A stretch of 34,793 nt of DNA, from positions 1 to 34,793 of IMG/VR virus record IMGVR_UViG_3300046516_001633. One strand, 5' to 3'. A model generated the notes under the pieces. That model was given only the letters and a program-made list of their open reading frames with translations. It did not search any database and was not told the origin of the DNA. A program made the position numbers and the translations under genes. Origin of the DNA: a virus. This document shows, one piece after another, positions 27,152 to 34,793 of this stretch. Positions within the stretch are counted from its first letter, which is position 1. Every line of letters begins with the position of its first letter.

Positions 27152-28771
27152 TTATCGCACCAAGGCCAGTTTCGGCCGCTCTTCTTTCGCCCAGGTGATA
27201 CAGTGCCAGAGCACCTTGAAGGTCTCCTCGGCACTGATGTCTTCCTGACATTGTGCAATCGCAGAATCGACTTTACCCTGATACTCCACTTGGGTTGCGG
27301 TGCCCTTTTTGCAGCGACTCCAATCATAGTGGAGTTGGTGACAGGCCGGAACCTCGTTGTTTCCTCTGCCGGGACAGACTGTATTCTTGGAGGCCAACAC
27401 GTGCGTGTTGGTCCAATCGCGGGTCAGGTTTTCGTGGGTGGAATGGCTCAAAAACACCACTTTCGGCATCGGTAGTTGAGCGGCCGCATTCAGCACGCCG
27501 GTTTCAGGCCCAATCACCAGGTCACAAGCTTCTACAAACGAGAGTGTTTGCCGGATGTTCCAGGCACCGGAGCGTCTGTGAATACGCGGCTCCTTCTCCC
27601 AGCCCTGTTCCAGAATCTTAGCGGCCTCTCCTCCGACCAACACGACATGAATGTCTGTAAATTCCAGCATGAGCGCGGCGAGCACGTTGTCCATCCACGG
27701 ATAAACCTTGTGGATGGAGGAGCCTGCAAGAGCCCACACGATACAGAAGGAGCCCATTTTCTGGCGCTCCGTGCGTGCCCACGTCTGCTCATCCGGTGTC
27801 GAGTAGAACCGCATGTTGAGTTCGTAGGGAACTCCCGCGAGTAGGTGCTGGTACTCGACATAGTTGCGATTCATCATCGAATGCCGAGCGACCGGGTTGG
27901 CGTTATCCAGCGGTCGCCCCGGCATGGCGAGCAAGGTGCCTTCGACCGACTCGCACAAGTTTACCCACTTGTCGTACTTCTTCTTCTGCCAGTCCCAGAA
28001 CTGCCCGAGGGCGGCATTGGGTACCTGATCTTTGTCCTGTAGGTAGAAATCATCGATGTTCGGGTCGTGCAGAATCACATCGTTGCCCGGGGGGCTCGTA
28101 TACAAGGTGATGTGCCAGACTTCTTTCTTGAGAGCAGCCAACACCGAGGAGACTTGCAGCAGGTCCCCGAATGCTCCGTATCTCACCACACCACAGGTCT
28201 TCGCGGGTTTGGGCTGCTTCCACGAATGCGTCTGGCCCTTGTGCTTCTTTTGGAACACGAAAAAGAGCGAATACTCATCGCCTTCGTTGCGCTTCTGGAA
28301 GTCGACCAAGTCCCACGGACCAGCCTTCTCCATGTAGGCAATGAGTCGGTCGCGATTCACGTTCCATTTGTGATCCGGGTTCGCACCGGCTTCTCCACAC
28401 TTAGGATACTCATCCTCATCCGGCAGATACAACACGAGGTAGCCGCCGATCTTGATCAGCCGCAGCCATTCCTTCAATGTTTTGACGACCCGTTCAGGAG
28501 CGATGTGCTCGAGCAGGTGGGAAGAGAACACGAAGTCCATGCTCTCAGAGCTAAAGACAGACAGATCCTCAGCGGTGTCCACTCGGATGTCCGGCTTGAT
28601 GTACTGCCCGAAAAGCCGTGCGTCCGTGAGATTGTCGACACGGATGAAATGCGCATAGGTCTGTTTGGGGCCGCAGCCCAAATCCAGCCCGCGCCCGCGC
28701 GTCCACTTCGGCAGCTCCCAGGCGATCTTGCCGGCTTCGTCCCCCTGGGGCCCGTCGATGCGCCAGGTCAC
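27152..28771 (-). CDS. Fused SAM methyltransferase and GT9-type glycosyltransferase
   Basis: A 539-residue two-domain protein. Residues 25-175 form a class I methyltransferase: motif I LDLGCGP (29-35), VDTAEDL, MDFVFSSHLLEHI (78-90) and GGYLVLYLPDED. Residues 193-530 form a GT9 (heptosyltransferase-like) enzyme: VVRYGAFGDLLQVSSVL (195-211), IVWALAGSSIHKVYPW and CDLVIGPETGVLNAAAQLP (416-434), a donor-binding signature. Fusion in one chain suggests a sugar is transferred and methylated, or its target is. It lies between virion genes and is GTGA-coupled downstream of none but adjacent to gp4-like. Targets could be capsid, tail or host LPS; this is inference. Confidence 0.85.
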   Translation of the reverse strand: MTWRIDGPQGDEAGKIAWELPKWTRGRGLDLGCGPKQTYAHFIRVDNLTDARLFGQYIKPDIRVDTAEDLSVFSSESMDFVFSSHLLEHIAPERVVKTLKEWLRLIKIGGYLVLYLPDEDEYPKCGEAGANPDHKWNVNRDRLIAYMEKAGPWDLVDFQKRNEGDEYSLFFVFQKKHKGQTHSWKQPKPAKTCGVVRYGAFGDLLQVSSVLAALKKEVWHITLYTSPPGNDVILHDPNIDDFYLQDKDQVPNAALGQFWDWQKKKYDKWVNLCESVEGTLLAMPGRPLDNANPVARHSMMNRNYVEYQHLLAGVPYELNMRFYSTPDEQTWARTERQKMGSFCIVWALAGSSIHKVYPWMDNVLAALMLEFTDIHVVLVGGEAAKILEQGWEKEPRIHRRSGAWNIRQTLSFVEACDLVIGPETGVLNAAAQLPMPKVVFLSHSTHENLTRDWTNTHVLASKNTVCPGRGNNEVPACHQLHYDWSRCKKGTATQVEYQGKVDSAIAQCQEDISAEETFKVLWHCITWAKEERPKLALVR

Positions 28772-29109
28772 TTCTTCGCCTTCTCAGGCTCCTTCGCGGC
28801 CAGGATCGCCAGGATTTGCGCAATGCCGGTTTGAAGGTCATCCACCTTGGCTTCGAGCTTGTCGACGCGCTTGGTCACCGCCACTTCTTCGGGTGTGGTC
28901 TCGATCACCTGCAGCTTCGGCGGATCGTTCTTCCTCTGGAGCATGCCCTCGATCGGAGTGCGATCGCCGCGGTAGTACTGATGATCCTGCAGGTACTTCG
29001 CTTCCGAATGGCCGTCTGAATAGATCAGGGCGTGCGGCTTGCTGGGATTGAACAGACGGGTCTTGCCGTCTTCGGCATATTCGTCTTTGAGTATTTTCTG
29101 TGGCTGCAT
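28768..29109 (-). CDS. Virion-region protein with C-terminal coiled coil
   Basis: A 113-residue protein starting MQPQKILKDEYAEDGKTRLF, with a compact N-terminus (NPSKPHALIYSDGHSEAKYL) and a C-terminal coiled coil (TKRVDKLEAKVDDLQTGIAQ) ending in a Lys-rich tail. The gene ends where the GTG start of the methyltransferase-GT9 gene begins (GTGA overlap). Function unknown. Confidence 0.7.
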   Translation of the reverse strand: MQPQKILKDEYAEDGKTRLFNPSKPHALIYSDGHSEAKYLQDHQYYRGDRTPIEGMLQRKNDPPKLQVIETTPEEVAVTKRVDKLEAKVDDLQTGIAQILAILAAKEPEKAKK

Positions 29110-29149
29110 ATCGGAAGCTCCGCAGTGGGGGCCTGCAGTCTAATCCGAA

Positions 29150-29260
29150 TCAGTCCCACAGTGCATTGACAGCGCCCGGGGTGCCTGCGGTGACCACCAC
29201 CAAAGACCCGCTGAATCGAATTCCCATTCCAGTCGGGCCGGCCGCAGGCGCGTAGATCAT
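29150..29260 (-). CDS. 36-residue small virion-region protein
   Basis: A short frame with ATG 29260 overlapping the upstream TGA (ATGA). It encodes MIYAPAAGPTGMGIRFSGSL and then VVVTAGTPGAVNALWD, beta-like and hydrophobic. It fills the gap between two structural-region genes. Support is coupling and composition only. Confidence 0.5.
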   Translation of the reverse strand: MIYAPAAGPTGMGIRFSGSLVVVTAGTPGAVNALWD

Positions 29261-29685
29261 AAACGGTCGAGCATGTTATTCCGCTCACAGAACGCCTCAA
29301 CTCCATCAACTTTCACGGAATCATAAAAGGCGTCTGTATGGGAGTTTGAATACTCATCATCCGTCGGACAGCACTTGTGCGCGGTGAAGCCGGTTTTCAT
29401 GGCCTTCTGACTGTAGTCCGGGGTGACGTCGCCCTCGCTCGCCATGCGCATCGGGAACTGACGCTGGTCGGTGAGTTCCTGGTCTTCAATGTCCGTGCCC
29501 GGCGGTGTGCTGCCGTAGAACACCGCGTTGTTCATGGTGCGCGAGCCCGGATCGCCGCCAGATCGCCCCTCGCGCCCCGGCAGCCCTTTTTTCACGCGTA
29601 CCGACTTGTCCGTCACCCAGCCGCGTTCCTCGTCGTTACGATTCTGCGGCGGGGTAACTTGGAACTTTTCCTGCACGATGCCCAT
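29257..29685 (-). CDS. Small virion-region protein with PPGxDIEDQELTDQR motif
   Basis: A 142-residue protein. Residues 61-75 contain PPGTDIEDQELTDQR, shared with the neighbouring gene upstream in transcription. The N-terminus is charged and probably disordered; the C-terminus has CCPTDDEYSNSHTDAFYDSV. Position between capsid-type and neck genes suggests a minor virion protein. No family recognised. Confidence 0.65.
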   Translation of the reverse strand: MGIVQEKFQVTPPQNRNDEERGWVTDKSVRVKKGLPGREGRSGGDPGSRTMNNAVFYGSTPPGTDIEDQELTDQRQFPMRMASEGDVTPDYSQKAMKTGFTAHKCCPTDDEYSNSHTDAFYDSVKVDGVEAFCERNNMLDRL

Positions 29686-29686
29686 G

Positions 29687-30055
29687 TCAGGTCCAGCCGT
29701 CGCCCGGATAGCCCAACGCGGTCACCGTCTTCAGCTCCATCTTCCTCTGATCGGTCAGCTCCTGATCCTCGATGTCCATGCCCGGCGGCAGGGAATTGAA
29801 CATCGCATTCACGCCCCACGGTGTGCCTTTCTTCACCAGGTACCCCTCGTTGTGGATGCCGGCCTTGTCGAGGGTTTCCCCGCCCGAGCTGGGCAACACG
29901 TTCATGTCGGCATACGCACTGCCGCGCACCTCGTGCCGCTTGCCTCCGCGCGCATTGGCAGACTTGACGACATCGTCCTTCGACGGAGCGTTGCCGCCCA
30001 TCTTCTTGGTTGCCATCTCGTCCGAGGACACCTGAGGACTTTCGTACATCTTCAT
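29687..30055 (-). CDS. Small virion-region protein, paralogous motif
   Basis: A 122-residue protein with PPGMDIEDQELTDQR at residues 90-104, nearly identical to the motif in the next gene. The first half is polar, with a Lys/Ser-rich stretch. The two genes probably arose by duplication of a segment. It may be a capsid accessory; the role is unknown. Confidence 0.65.
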   Translation of the reverse strand: MKMYESPQVSSDEMATKKMGGNAPSKDDVVKSANARGGKRHEVRGSAYADMNVLPSSGGETLDKAGIHNEGYLVKKGTPWGVNAMFNSLPPGMDIEDQELTDQRKMELKTVTALGYPGDGWT

Positions 30056-30064
30056 GGGAACTCC

Positions 30065-30610
30065 TTATGCGGTGACCGCAGCGCCCGGAACGATCTGGTA
30101 GTCGAGTGTGATGGCCTCGGATGCCGCCGTGTCGGTGCCGCCCTGAATATAGAACAGCGCCCCCTGGGGAATCGACACGCCGCCCAGACCCGCCGTGCCC
30201 GAAGAAGTCGCGAGCTGAATCTGCGAGATCTGACCCACCTGGTTGGTGTAAGTGCCGCCCGCCGAGCCGAACTGCCCATAAATCGCGTACGGACCATACG
30301 TGGTGGTCGCCAGCGCAACCGTCACACCGGGAGCGGCGGTGTTGACGATCACCACCAGCTGAACGGTGTCGGAAACCGCAGCCACTGTGCCGGACCCGTT
30401 CGGGCCGGTGAAGGTATAAACCGAGGTCGCATTGCCGATGACCAGCGTGTTGGCGGTCATCGAGAAGGCGAGCAGGTTGGCGTGCGCGACGTACTTGGCC
30501 GACACGCCGTTTGCACCCGCGGTGCGCAGTAAGAAAGCGGCCTGACGGGCCGTGTACGCCGGATGGTCGTAGCCCATCGACTTCGAGGTGCTATTGATCT
30601 GAGTTGCCAT
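30065..30610 (-). CDS. Decoration-like small capsid-region protein
   Basis: A 181-residue protein just after the major capsid gene. It has a helical start (YTARQAAFLLRTAGANGVSA) then a Gly/Thr/Val-rich beta region (TVQLVVIVNTAAPGVTVALA, IPQGALFYIQGGTDTAASEA). Size, composition and location suit a capsid decoration or stabilising protein. The call rests on context; no named family recognised. Confidence 0.65.
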   Translation of the reverse strand: MATQINSTSKSMGYDHPAYTARQAAFLLRTAGANGVSAKYVAHANLLAFSMTANTLVIGNATSVYTFTGPNGSGTVAAVSDTVQLVVIVNTAAPGVTVALATTTYGPYAIYGQFGSAGGTYTNQVGQISQIQLATSSGTAGLGGVSIPQGALFYIQGGTDTAASEAITLDYQIVPGAAVTA

Positions 30611-30654
30611 GATCGATCCTTAGTGGACCTCTCCCACCTTATTTGGCCGCAGCA

Positions 30655-30676
30655 CGCCGGGGAGAAGGTCCCGGCG
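30655..30676 (-). other. GC-rich hairpin between capsid and decoration-like genes
   Basis: CGCCGGG and CCCGGCG can pair over an 8-base loop. It lies in an 81-base gap just downstream of the capsid gene. No U-run follows, so it is not a standard terminator; it could mark an mRNA processing or stability site. Confidence 0.4.
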
Positions 30677-30691
30677 CCAACCTGTAAACCG

Positions 30692-31663
30692 TTAGGCCGC
30701 CGAGTCCCACTTCACGATGCGCACGTTCTGCGCCAGCGTGTGCACGATGCCGAAACCTCCGAGATAGTAGTACGCGATGCCCTTGCTGCGACCGTAGTCG
30801 GTGGGGATCTTGCCGCGCATCTCCTCCGGAACCACAATCGCTTCTGCGACGGTGTCATTGCCGAAGAAGAAGATCCAGTCCGACTGGCCGTTGACCCACG
30901 CGGTGGTGGTCACCCCATCGGTACCCGTGCCCTTGGCGATGTTGGTCTGTTCGATGTACCGGGTGTTCTCGTAGCGGCCGATCTCCCCATTCATGATGAG
31001 GTTGAAGCCGGTGTCCGAGTACTGATGGATCGTCTCCAGCGCGTTCTTGAACGTCCGCAGCGTCGTCGGCCAGGCCAGACTATAGTAGTCGTCCGCAATG
31101 TAGGCCGGAATGTTGCGCTCCTTCATCGCATCGCAGATCGCCTTCGCATGCGCGTTCGAATACGCAATCGAGTTCGTGCCCGTCACGGTGCCGTTGGTGA
31201 AGAGGGAGATGGCATTGACCGAGTTGCCGCCCACCGGAATCGCGCGCAGCAAAGTCTGGTTGAACTGCGTCCAGGCGAGGCGATCGAAGGTCTTCACTGC
31301 GTCGTTCTTCAGGACCTTCTTGATGATGTCCTCGACGGGGAACTTCGACAGGTTGTCCAACTTGCCGGAGTAGGGAATGCTGTTCGCCACTTCGGTGACG
31401 GTCAGAGTACCCTGGGTGATCGTGAACTGCGTCTCCGGGACCGTATTGGTCTCCGTCAGCACACCACCGGCGGTCTGCACGTCCGAGAACACATCCCAGG
31501 TGAACGTGTCGCCTTTCTTCTTACCCTGCTGGGAAATGTCGTGAACGTCGGCGAACTGCCGAAACTTCACCAGCGGTTGAACCGCGGCGCGCAGAACGTT
31601 TGAAAGCTGTCGTGCGTAGAGAAATCCGCCCTGGGAATTGACGGACCAGACTTGACCTGCCAT
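30692..31663 (-). CDS. Major capsid protein
   Basis: A 323-residue protein starting MAGQVWSVNSQGGFLYARQL. Segments QQGKKKGDTFTWDVFSD and GGVLTETNTVPETQFTITQG are typical of HK97-fold coat proteins of podoviruses (an N4-gp56-type or related coat group). The C-terminal half has ICDAMKERNIPAYIADDYYS and VVPEEMRGKIPTDYGRSKG. It follows portal and scaffold-like genes in canonical order. GGAG 7 bases upstream favours ATG 31663 over the frame start at 31684. Confidence 0.85.
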   Translation of the reverse strand: MAGQVWSVNSQGGFLYARQLSNVLRAAVQPLVKFRQFADVHDISQQGKKKGDTFTWDVFSDVQTAGGVLTETNTVPETQFTITQGTLTVTEVANSIPYSGKLDNLSKFPVEDIIKKVLKNDAVKTFDRLAWTQFNQTLLRAIPVGGNSVNAISLFTNGTVTGTNSIAYSNAHAKAICDAMKERNIPAYIADDYYSLAWPTTLRTFKNALETIHQYSDTGFNLIMNGEIGRYENTRYIEQTNIAKGTGTDGVTTTAWVNGQSDWIFFFGNDTVAEAIVVPEEMRGKIPTDYGRSKGIAYYYLGGFGIVHTLAQNVRIVKWDSAA

Positions 31664-31696
31664 CGAGTGACTCCGAGGAGCCACCCATGGTGACCC

Positions 31697-32695
31697 CTAG
31701 TGCTTGTGCGCTCCGGCCTGGCCGCGAGCCTTGGCCATCCTCTCGATGGCGGACTCGTAACCTTCCTCTTCGTCCTCGGGAGCCTGTCTCTGGCGGGACT
31801 GGGCAGCTTGAACGGGAGGAGCAGCCGACTCTTTGCGGGCCTGCTTGGCTGACTTCGGGGTCACTGAGCCACCCAGTTCCTGACGCATCTCTCGCACTTC
31901 ATCGCCTACCAGTTTCAGCCGTTCTTTGAAGGGCATCTCTGGATGTTCCGCGGCAACCTGAGAGTCTCGCGTCACGATGTACTGCTTGAGTCGCGGGGAC
32001 TTGAGTTCCTCGGCATACTCCTGATCGAACCAGGCTGCGGCCTGCCTGAACGTCATCCGCCCATCTACACGTTGATCCACGAGCTGAAGGACGTCCGGAG
32101 TCACCCTGGATGGCCCTTCATCAATGCTCTGTGCTAACGCATCGAGCGCTTCATCATCCCCCATGACTGCTCGGCTGAGGGTCTCCCGCAGGCGCGTGCG
32201 ACGTGCCTGAGCTTCCGCGTCCGTTCGAGCTTTCTCTTCGGATGGCGCAAGCTGCGCAGCCTTTGTAAAGGTTTCCTTCGCGGTGTGCAAGTACTCGTCC
32301 GCAGACTCCACTTTCTGCGCCGTTGCCCGAAGTTCGGCCAAGGATTGCCATCGCTCCTTGCCGTTCACGACCGTGCGGTATTGTGTCTTGCCGTCCGTGA
32401 CGCGAATGTCATCGGCGCCCGCATCGCGCGCCTCATCTAGCTCGCGGTCGACCTTTTGCGCTTCCGCAACGACTTTCTCTTCGGTCTCGGTTCCCGCATG
32501 CTCGGTTTCGTCCTTCGTTTCATCCGGGTTGAAGTCCTCGAAGTCCGCAGCCCGGACCTCATCGGCACTGTCGGCAATGGCGTTCCTGCGATCCAGCTGC
32601 TCCTTGTTGCGGTTGGCATTAGCCTCAGCAGCAAGGCGTTCGCGCTCGCGCCGGGTCTCCTCGCTGATGACGTCTTTCTTCTTCTCATCCGCCAT
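31697..32695 (-). CDS. Scaffolding-like protein
   Basis: A 332-residue, highly charged, helical protein starting MADEKKKDVISEETRRERER. It has long coiled-coil stretches, acidic clusters (DETKDETEHAGTETEEK) and a basic/polar C-terminus, with no enzymatic motif. Composition and position directly before the major capsid gene identify a scaffold-type assembly protein. It ends in TAG. Confidence 0.75.
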   Translation of the reverse strand: MADEKKKDVISEETRRERERLAAEANANRNKEQLDRRNAIADSADEVRAADFEDFNPDETKDETEHAGTETEEKVVAEAQKVDRELDEARDAGADDIRVTDGKTQYRTVVNGKERWQSLAELRATAQKVESADEYLHTAKETFTKAAQLAPSEEKARTDAEAQARRTRLRETLSRAVMGDDEALDALAQSIDEGPSRVTPDVLQLVDQRVDGRMTFRQAAAWFDQEYAEELKSPRLKQYIVTRDSQVAAEHPEMPFKERLKLVGDEVREMRQELGGSVTPKSAKQARKESAAPPVQAAQSRQRQAPEDEEEGYESAIERMAKARGQAGAHKH

Positions 32696-32984
32696 GGTCG
32701 TCTTCCTTCAGTAGCTCAATGGCTGCGTGGCCCTGCATCACCGCTTCGGTCAACCAGCCCTTGAAGCTGTCACCGAAGCCGATGAGCATCTGTAGATTAC
32801 GGATCTCATCGCGTTCCAACGTGTGCGCGTGCTTCACCAGTTGCGTGGTGGCATCCTCGGATACGGTCTGCGCCCGTTGCATCATGAATTGCCCGATGGC
32901 GGAGTCCAGGAAGATCTCCACCTCTTTGCCGAAGCGCGCCAACTCAACACGCTCGTCATTCGGATCGAGGTCGCGGGGCCTCAT
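32685..32984 (-). CDS. Small protein between portal and scaffold
   Basis: A 99-residue helical protein starting MRPRDLDPNDERVELARFGK. It overlaps the portal stop by ATGA and the scaffold-like start by 11 bases. Small genes at this position are common in P22-like and related podoviruses; their function is mostly unknown. Confidence 0.7.
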   Translation of the reverse strand: MRPRDLDPNDERVELARFGKEVEIFLDSAIGQFMMQRAQTVSEDATTQLVKHAHTLERDEIRNLQMLIGFGDSFKGWLTEAVMQGHAAIELLKEDDHGG

Positions 32985-34793
32985 TTCTGGGCTTTAGCCG
33001 GGGGCGGGGCCAACTTCGCCTGTTGTTCCGCAGCAGCCGAGGCTTCCCCCGCATCCTGTGTCGACAACGCAGCCTTCTGGTCGCCTTCCTTCTCAGTCTT
33101 TTCAAGGTCCATCAAGTGCTGTGCATACAGGTGCAGGTTCTCGTGCTTGTGCTGCAAAGCGGTCTTGGCCAGATCGCCATGGATCTTCTCCCGCGCGGTG
33201 ACGAGTTTGACCACGTTCGCTTCGTGCTTGTCCTGGGCGTGCATCTTCAGCTTCTGCACCATCTGACTCAAACCCTGGATAGTCTGCTGCAACTTGATCA
33301 TCTCCGGGTTCTGGCCCAGCGTGAACCGCTCACCATCCTGATAACCGGATAGCGCGCAGATCTCCTTCAACACTTCCTCCAGGTTCACTCCTGGCGGCGG
33401 TTTCACGGCAATCTGCGCAAAGGACTGCATGGCGAGGATGAACTTCTGCAGCTTCGTGACCGGGTCCGTAGCGCCCATACCGACGTTGATGTTCACCGTC
33501 AGCTCCCGATCCAGCATGTCATCGGTCACCCGGTCAATACCGAACTTCTGGAACGCCTTGGCCTTCTGGCCTGCAATCGCAAGGATGGTCTCATCGGTCT
33601 CGTAGTGCTGCTCCAACAGCACGAGTTGACGAAGAACAGGTTGCACGAAGGTGACGGCATAGGTCTTCAGCAGGTACTCGGTCAGGATGTTGGCCGGGGC
33701 CTGTAACAGGGTCATCGCACGGGCGGGTTCTCGCGCGCTTCGGGCCATCTGGATGCTGCTGGAACTGAAGTTGCCAATGAGATCGTCGAAGCTTTGGGTG
33801 TTGCGGTCTTCTTCCTGGTACGCGGACGCGGTGACATCGGGCCATGTAATTTCTCTGACGTCTCCCTCAGGGTCATCAAGAAGCGTGATGCCGCCTGGCG
33901 TGTTGCGAACGAGTGATGCCAGGTCCACGTTTTTACCACGCTTCGCGAACCATCTTTTGTTGAGGACAAATCGCACGTTATCGAAACGCTGATTTTTGAG
34001 CTCATTCACATCGTCCTGCAGACCCTTCACCAACTTAGGGACACTGGTGGGGATCGGCTTGTGGGTTTCCAGGATGGTAATACCCATGACGTACGGACGC
34101 TGGCCGTGAAATACCGTCTTCTCCAGCGGTTCTGGATCGGTCAGGAAGTGCTCGGACTCCAACATGTAGAATTCGTAGTCCGTCCCGTCCCAGCGATGGA
34201 TGTGACGATGCACCCACACGATGTCGTAATCGCTCACACTGCGCTTTTGCTGCGTCGGATCCTGTTGGTTTCCTAAGCGTGCCGTACGAGTCGAGTCGTC
34301 CGGGTTCTCAGGCCTGAAGTAGGTATTGTCGTAGTAGTACCAGCGCTGACCCTTGGGATTGGGTCCACTCATGCGCGCTTTCACATCCCCGACATACATG
34401 GGGATGAGTTGAATCACGTAAGGGGAGGTGTTGATCGGGTCCATCCAGTTACAGGACAGATCGATGCGCAGGTTCTCCAGTGCCAGAAGATCGACCTTCG
34501 GCTGATCACGCAGCTTCGTGAGCTCGCCCTTCGCATCCTTACGGGTGCTGTAGTCCCAATAGATGTGAGCGACACAGGCGCCCATGGTCTGCGCGTCCTG
34601 CAATCCTCCTTGCACGACCTGGAACCAGGGGATGGTCTTCGTCAGCCGGTGCTGCAACAGCTGCTGCATGATGTCCGCACTGACCACTTCCTCCTTGATC
34701 GACTGGTTCAGGGCTGAGACGCTGACCGTGTCCTGGTTGCTGAAGAACGCGGCGGCTCCAGCGGCTTCGTTCTTCCTGATGACCGCGCGGGTC
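32981..34793 (-). CDS. Portal protein (P22-like), N-terminus cut by window edge
   Basis: The frame stays open to the right edge, so the 5-prime end is missing; 603 residues are visible. It contains ALNQSIKEEVVSADIMQQLL, then HIYWDYST, VKGLQDDVNELKNQRFDNVR (the conserved portal segment), NTPGGITLLDD, and a C-terminal coiled coil (LQQTIQGLSQMVQKLKMHAQ). Portals form the dodecameric DNA channel. Size and gene order agree with P22 gp1-type portals. The terminase should lie just beyond the edge. Confidence 0.85.
   Translation of the reverse strand, partial: TRAVIRKNEAAGAAAFFSNQDTVSVSALNQSIKEEVVSADIMQQLLQHRLTKTIPWFQVVQGGLQDAQTMGACVAHIYWDYSTRKDAKGELTKLRDQPKVDLLALENLRIDLSCNWMDPINTSPYVIQLIPMYVGDVKARMSGPNPKGQRWYYYDNTYFRPENPDDSTRTARLGNQQDPTQQKRSVSDYDIVWVHRHIHRWDGTDYEFYMLESEHFLTDPEPLEKTVFHGQRPYVMGITILETHKPIPTSVPKLVKGLQDDVNELKNQRFDNVRFVLNKRWFAKRGKNVDLASLVRNTPGGITLLDDPEGDVREITWPDVTASAYQEEDRNTQSFDDLIGNFSSSSIQMARSAREPARAMTLLQAPANILTEYLLKTYAVTFVQPVLRQLVLLEQHYETDETILAIAGQKAKAFQKFGIDRVTDDMLDRELTVNINVGMGATDPVTKLQKFILAMQSFAQIAVKPPPGVNLEEVLKEICALSGYQDGERFTLGQNPEMIKLQQTIQGLSQMVQKLKMHAQDKHEANVVKLVTAREKIHGDLAKTALQHKHENLHLYAQHLMDLEKTEKEGDQKAALSTQDAGEASAAAEQQAKLAPPPAKAQK

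Noticed and set aside
29528-31603. Long plus-strand frames (334 and 346 residues) at 29528-30532 and 30563-31603
   Set aside because: They are antisense to capsid and virion-region genes, and their Arg/His/Val-rich composition is typical of codon-position shadows in GC-rich DNA.
1-34793. Genome-wide amber recoding
   Set aside because: Genes ending at 9386, 22651 and 31697 use TAG as a normal stop, so only the single amber at 1287-1289 needs explanation.
1-34793. CRISPR arrays, tRNAs, insertion sequences, attachment sites, integrase
   Set aside because: No regularly spaced repeats, cloverleaf, transposase or recombinase sequence was found on either strand by reading.

Overview
The window is most of a tailed-phage (podovirus-type, P22-like head and neck) genome or prophage. 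A portal gene runs off the right edge, and another gene runs off the left edge. GC is moderately high and genes are tightly packed; most junctions are 4-base ATGA or GTGA overlaps. The phage encodes a CsrA homologue and a PhaR-like (polyhydroxyalkanoate accumulation regulator) N-terminal domain. This points to a proteobacterial host that stores carbon, probably a beta- or gammaproteobacterium. That host call is inference from gene content; nothing in the window fixes the species.

Layout. (1) 1-7720, minus strand: a leftward early or accessory operon of some 26 short genes starting at an XRE-type repressor. Many encode Cys-rich zinc-knuckle-like microproteins. It also holds a DUF1376-type replication-associated protein, an Ala-rich repeat protein, a PhaR-like regulator, and a zinc-ribbon ORF broken by an in-frame amber codon. 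(2) 7721-7813: a divergent control region. Two promoters appear to share one palindromic -35 box, each carries a CACGTACAA repeat in its spacer, and the repressor mRNA is predicted to be leaderless. (3) 7814-12087, plus strand: a rightward operon with small unknown proteins, a lipoprotein, CsrA, an SSB-like protein with an acidic C-terminal tip, a Ref-like HNH protein and a Lar-like protein. (4) 12077-34793, minus strand: the late operon. Transcription order from the right edge is portal, small protein, scaffold-like, major capsid, decoration-like, several small virion-type proteins, methyltransferase-GT9 fusion, gp4-like and gp10-like neck proteins, hydroxylase, GNAT, ejection-type proteins, ATP-grasp ligase, two receptor-binding tail proteins with a common anchor, and a lysis cassette (membrane proteins, T4-type lysozyme, 3-TM holin-like protein), ending in a carbohydrate-binding-like protein.

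Two themes stand out. First, the phage carries two separate regulators of bacterial carbon storage: CsrA (post-transcriptional) in the rightward operon and a PhaR-like DNA-binding domain in the leftward one. Second, four modification or ligase enzymes (methyltransferase-glycosyltransferase fusion, Asp/Asn-hydroxylase-like dioxygenase, GNAT, ATP-grasp) sit in the structural operon, most coupled by start/stop overlaps to virion genes. No integrase, DNA polymerase, helicase, terminase, tRNA or CRISPR array was seen; the terminase presumably lies beyond the right edge. No stretch over 300 bases lacks a supported gene.
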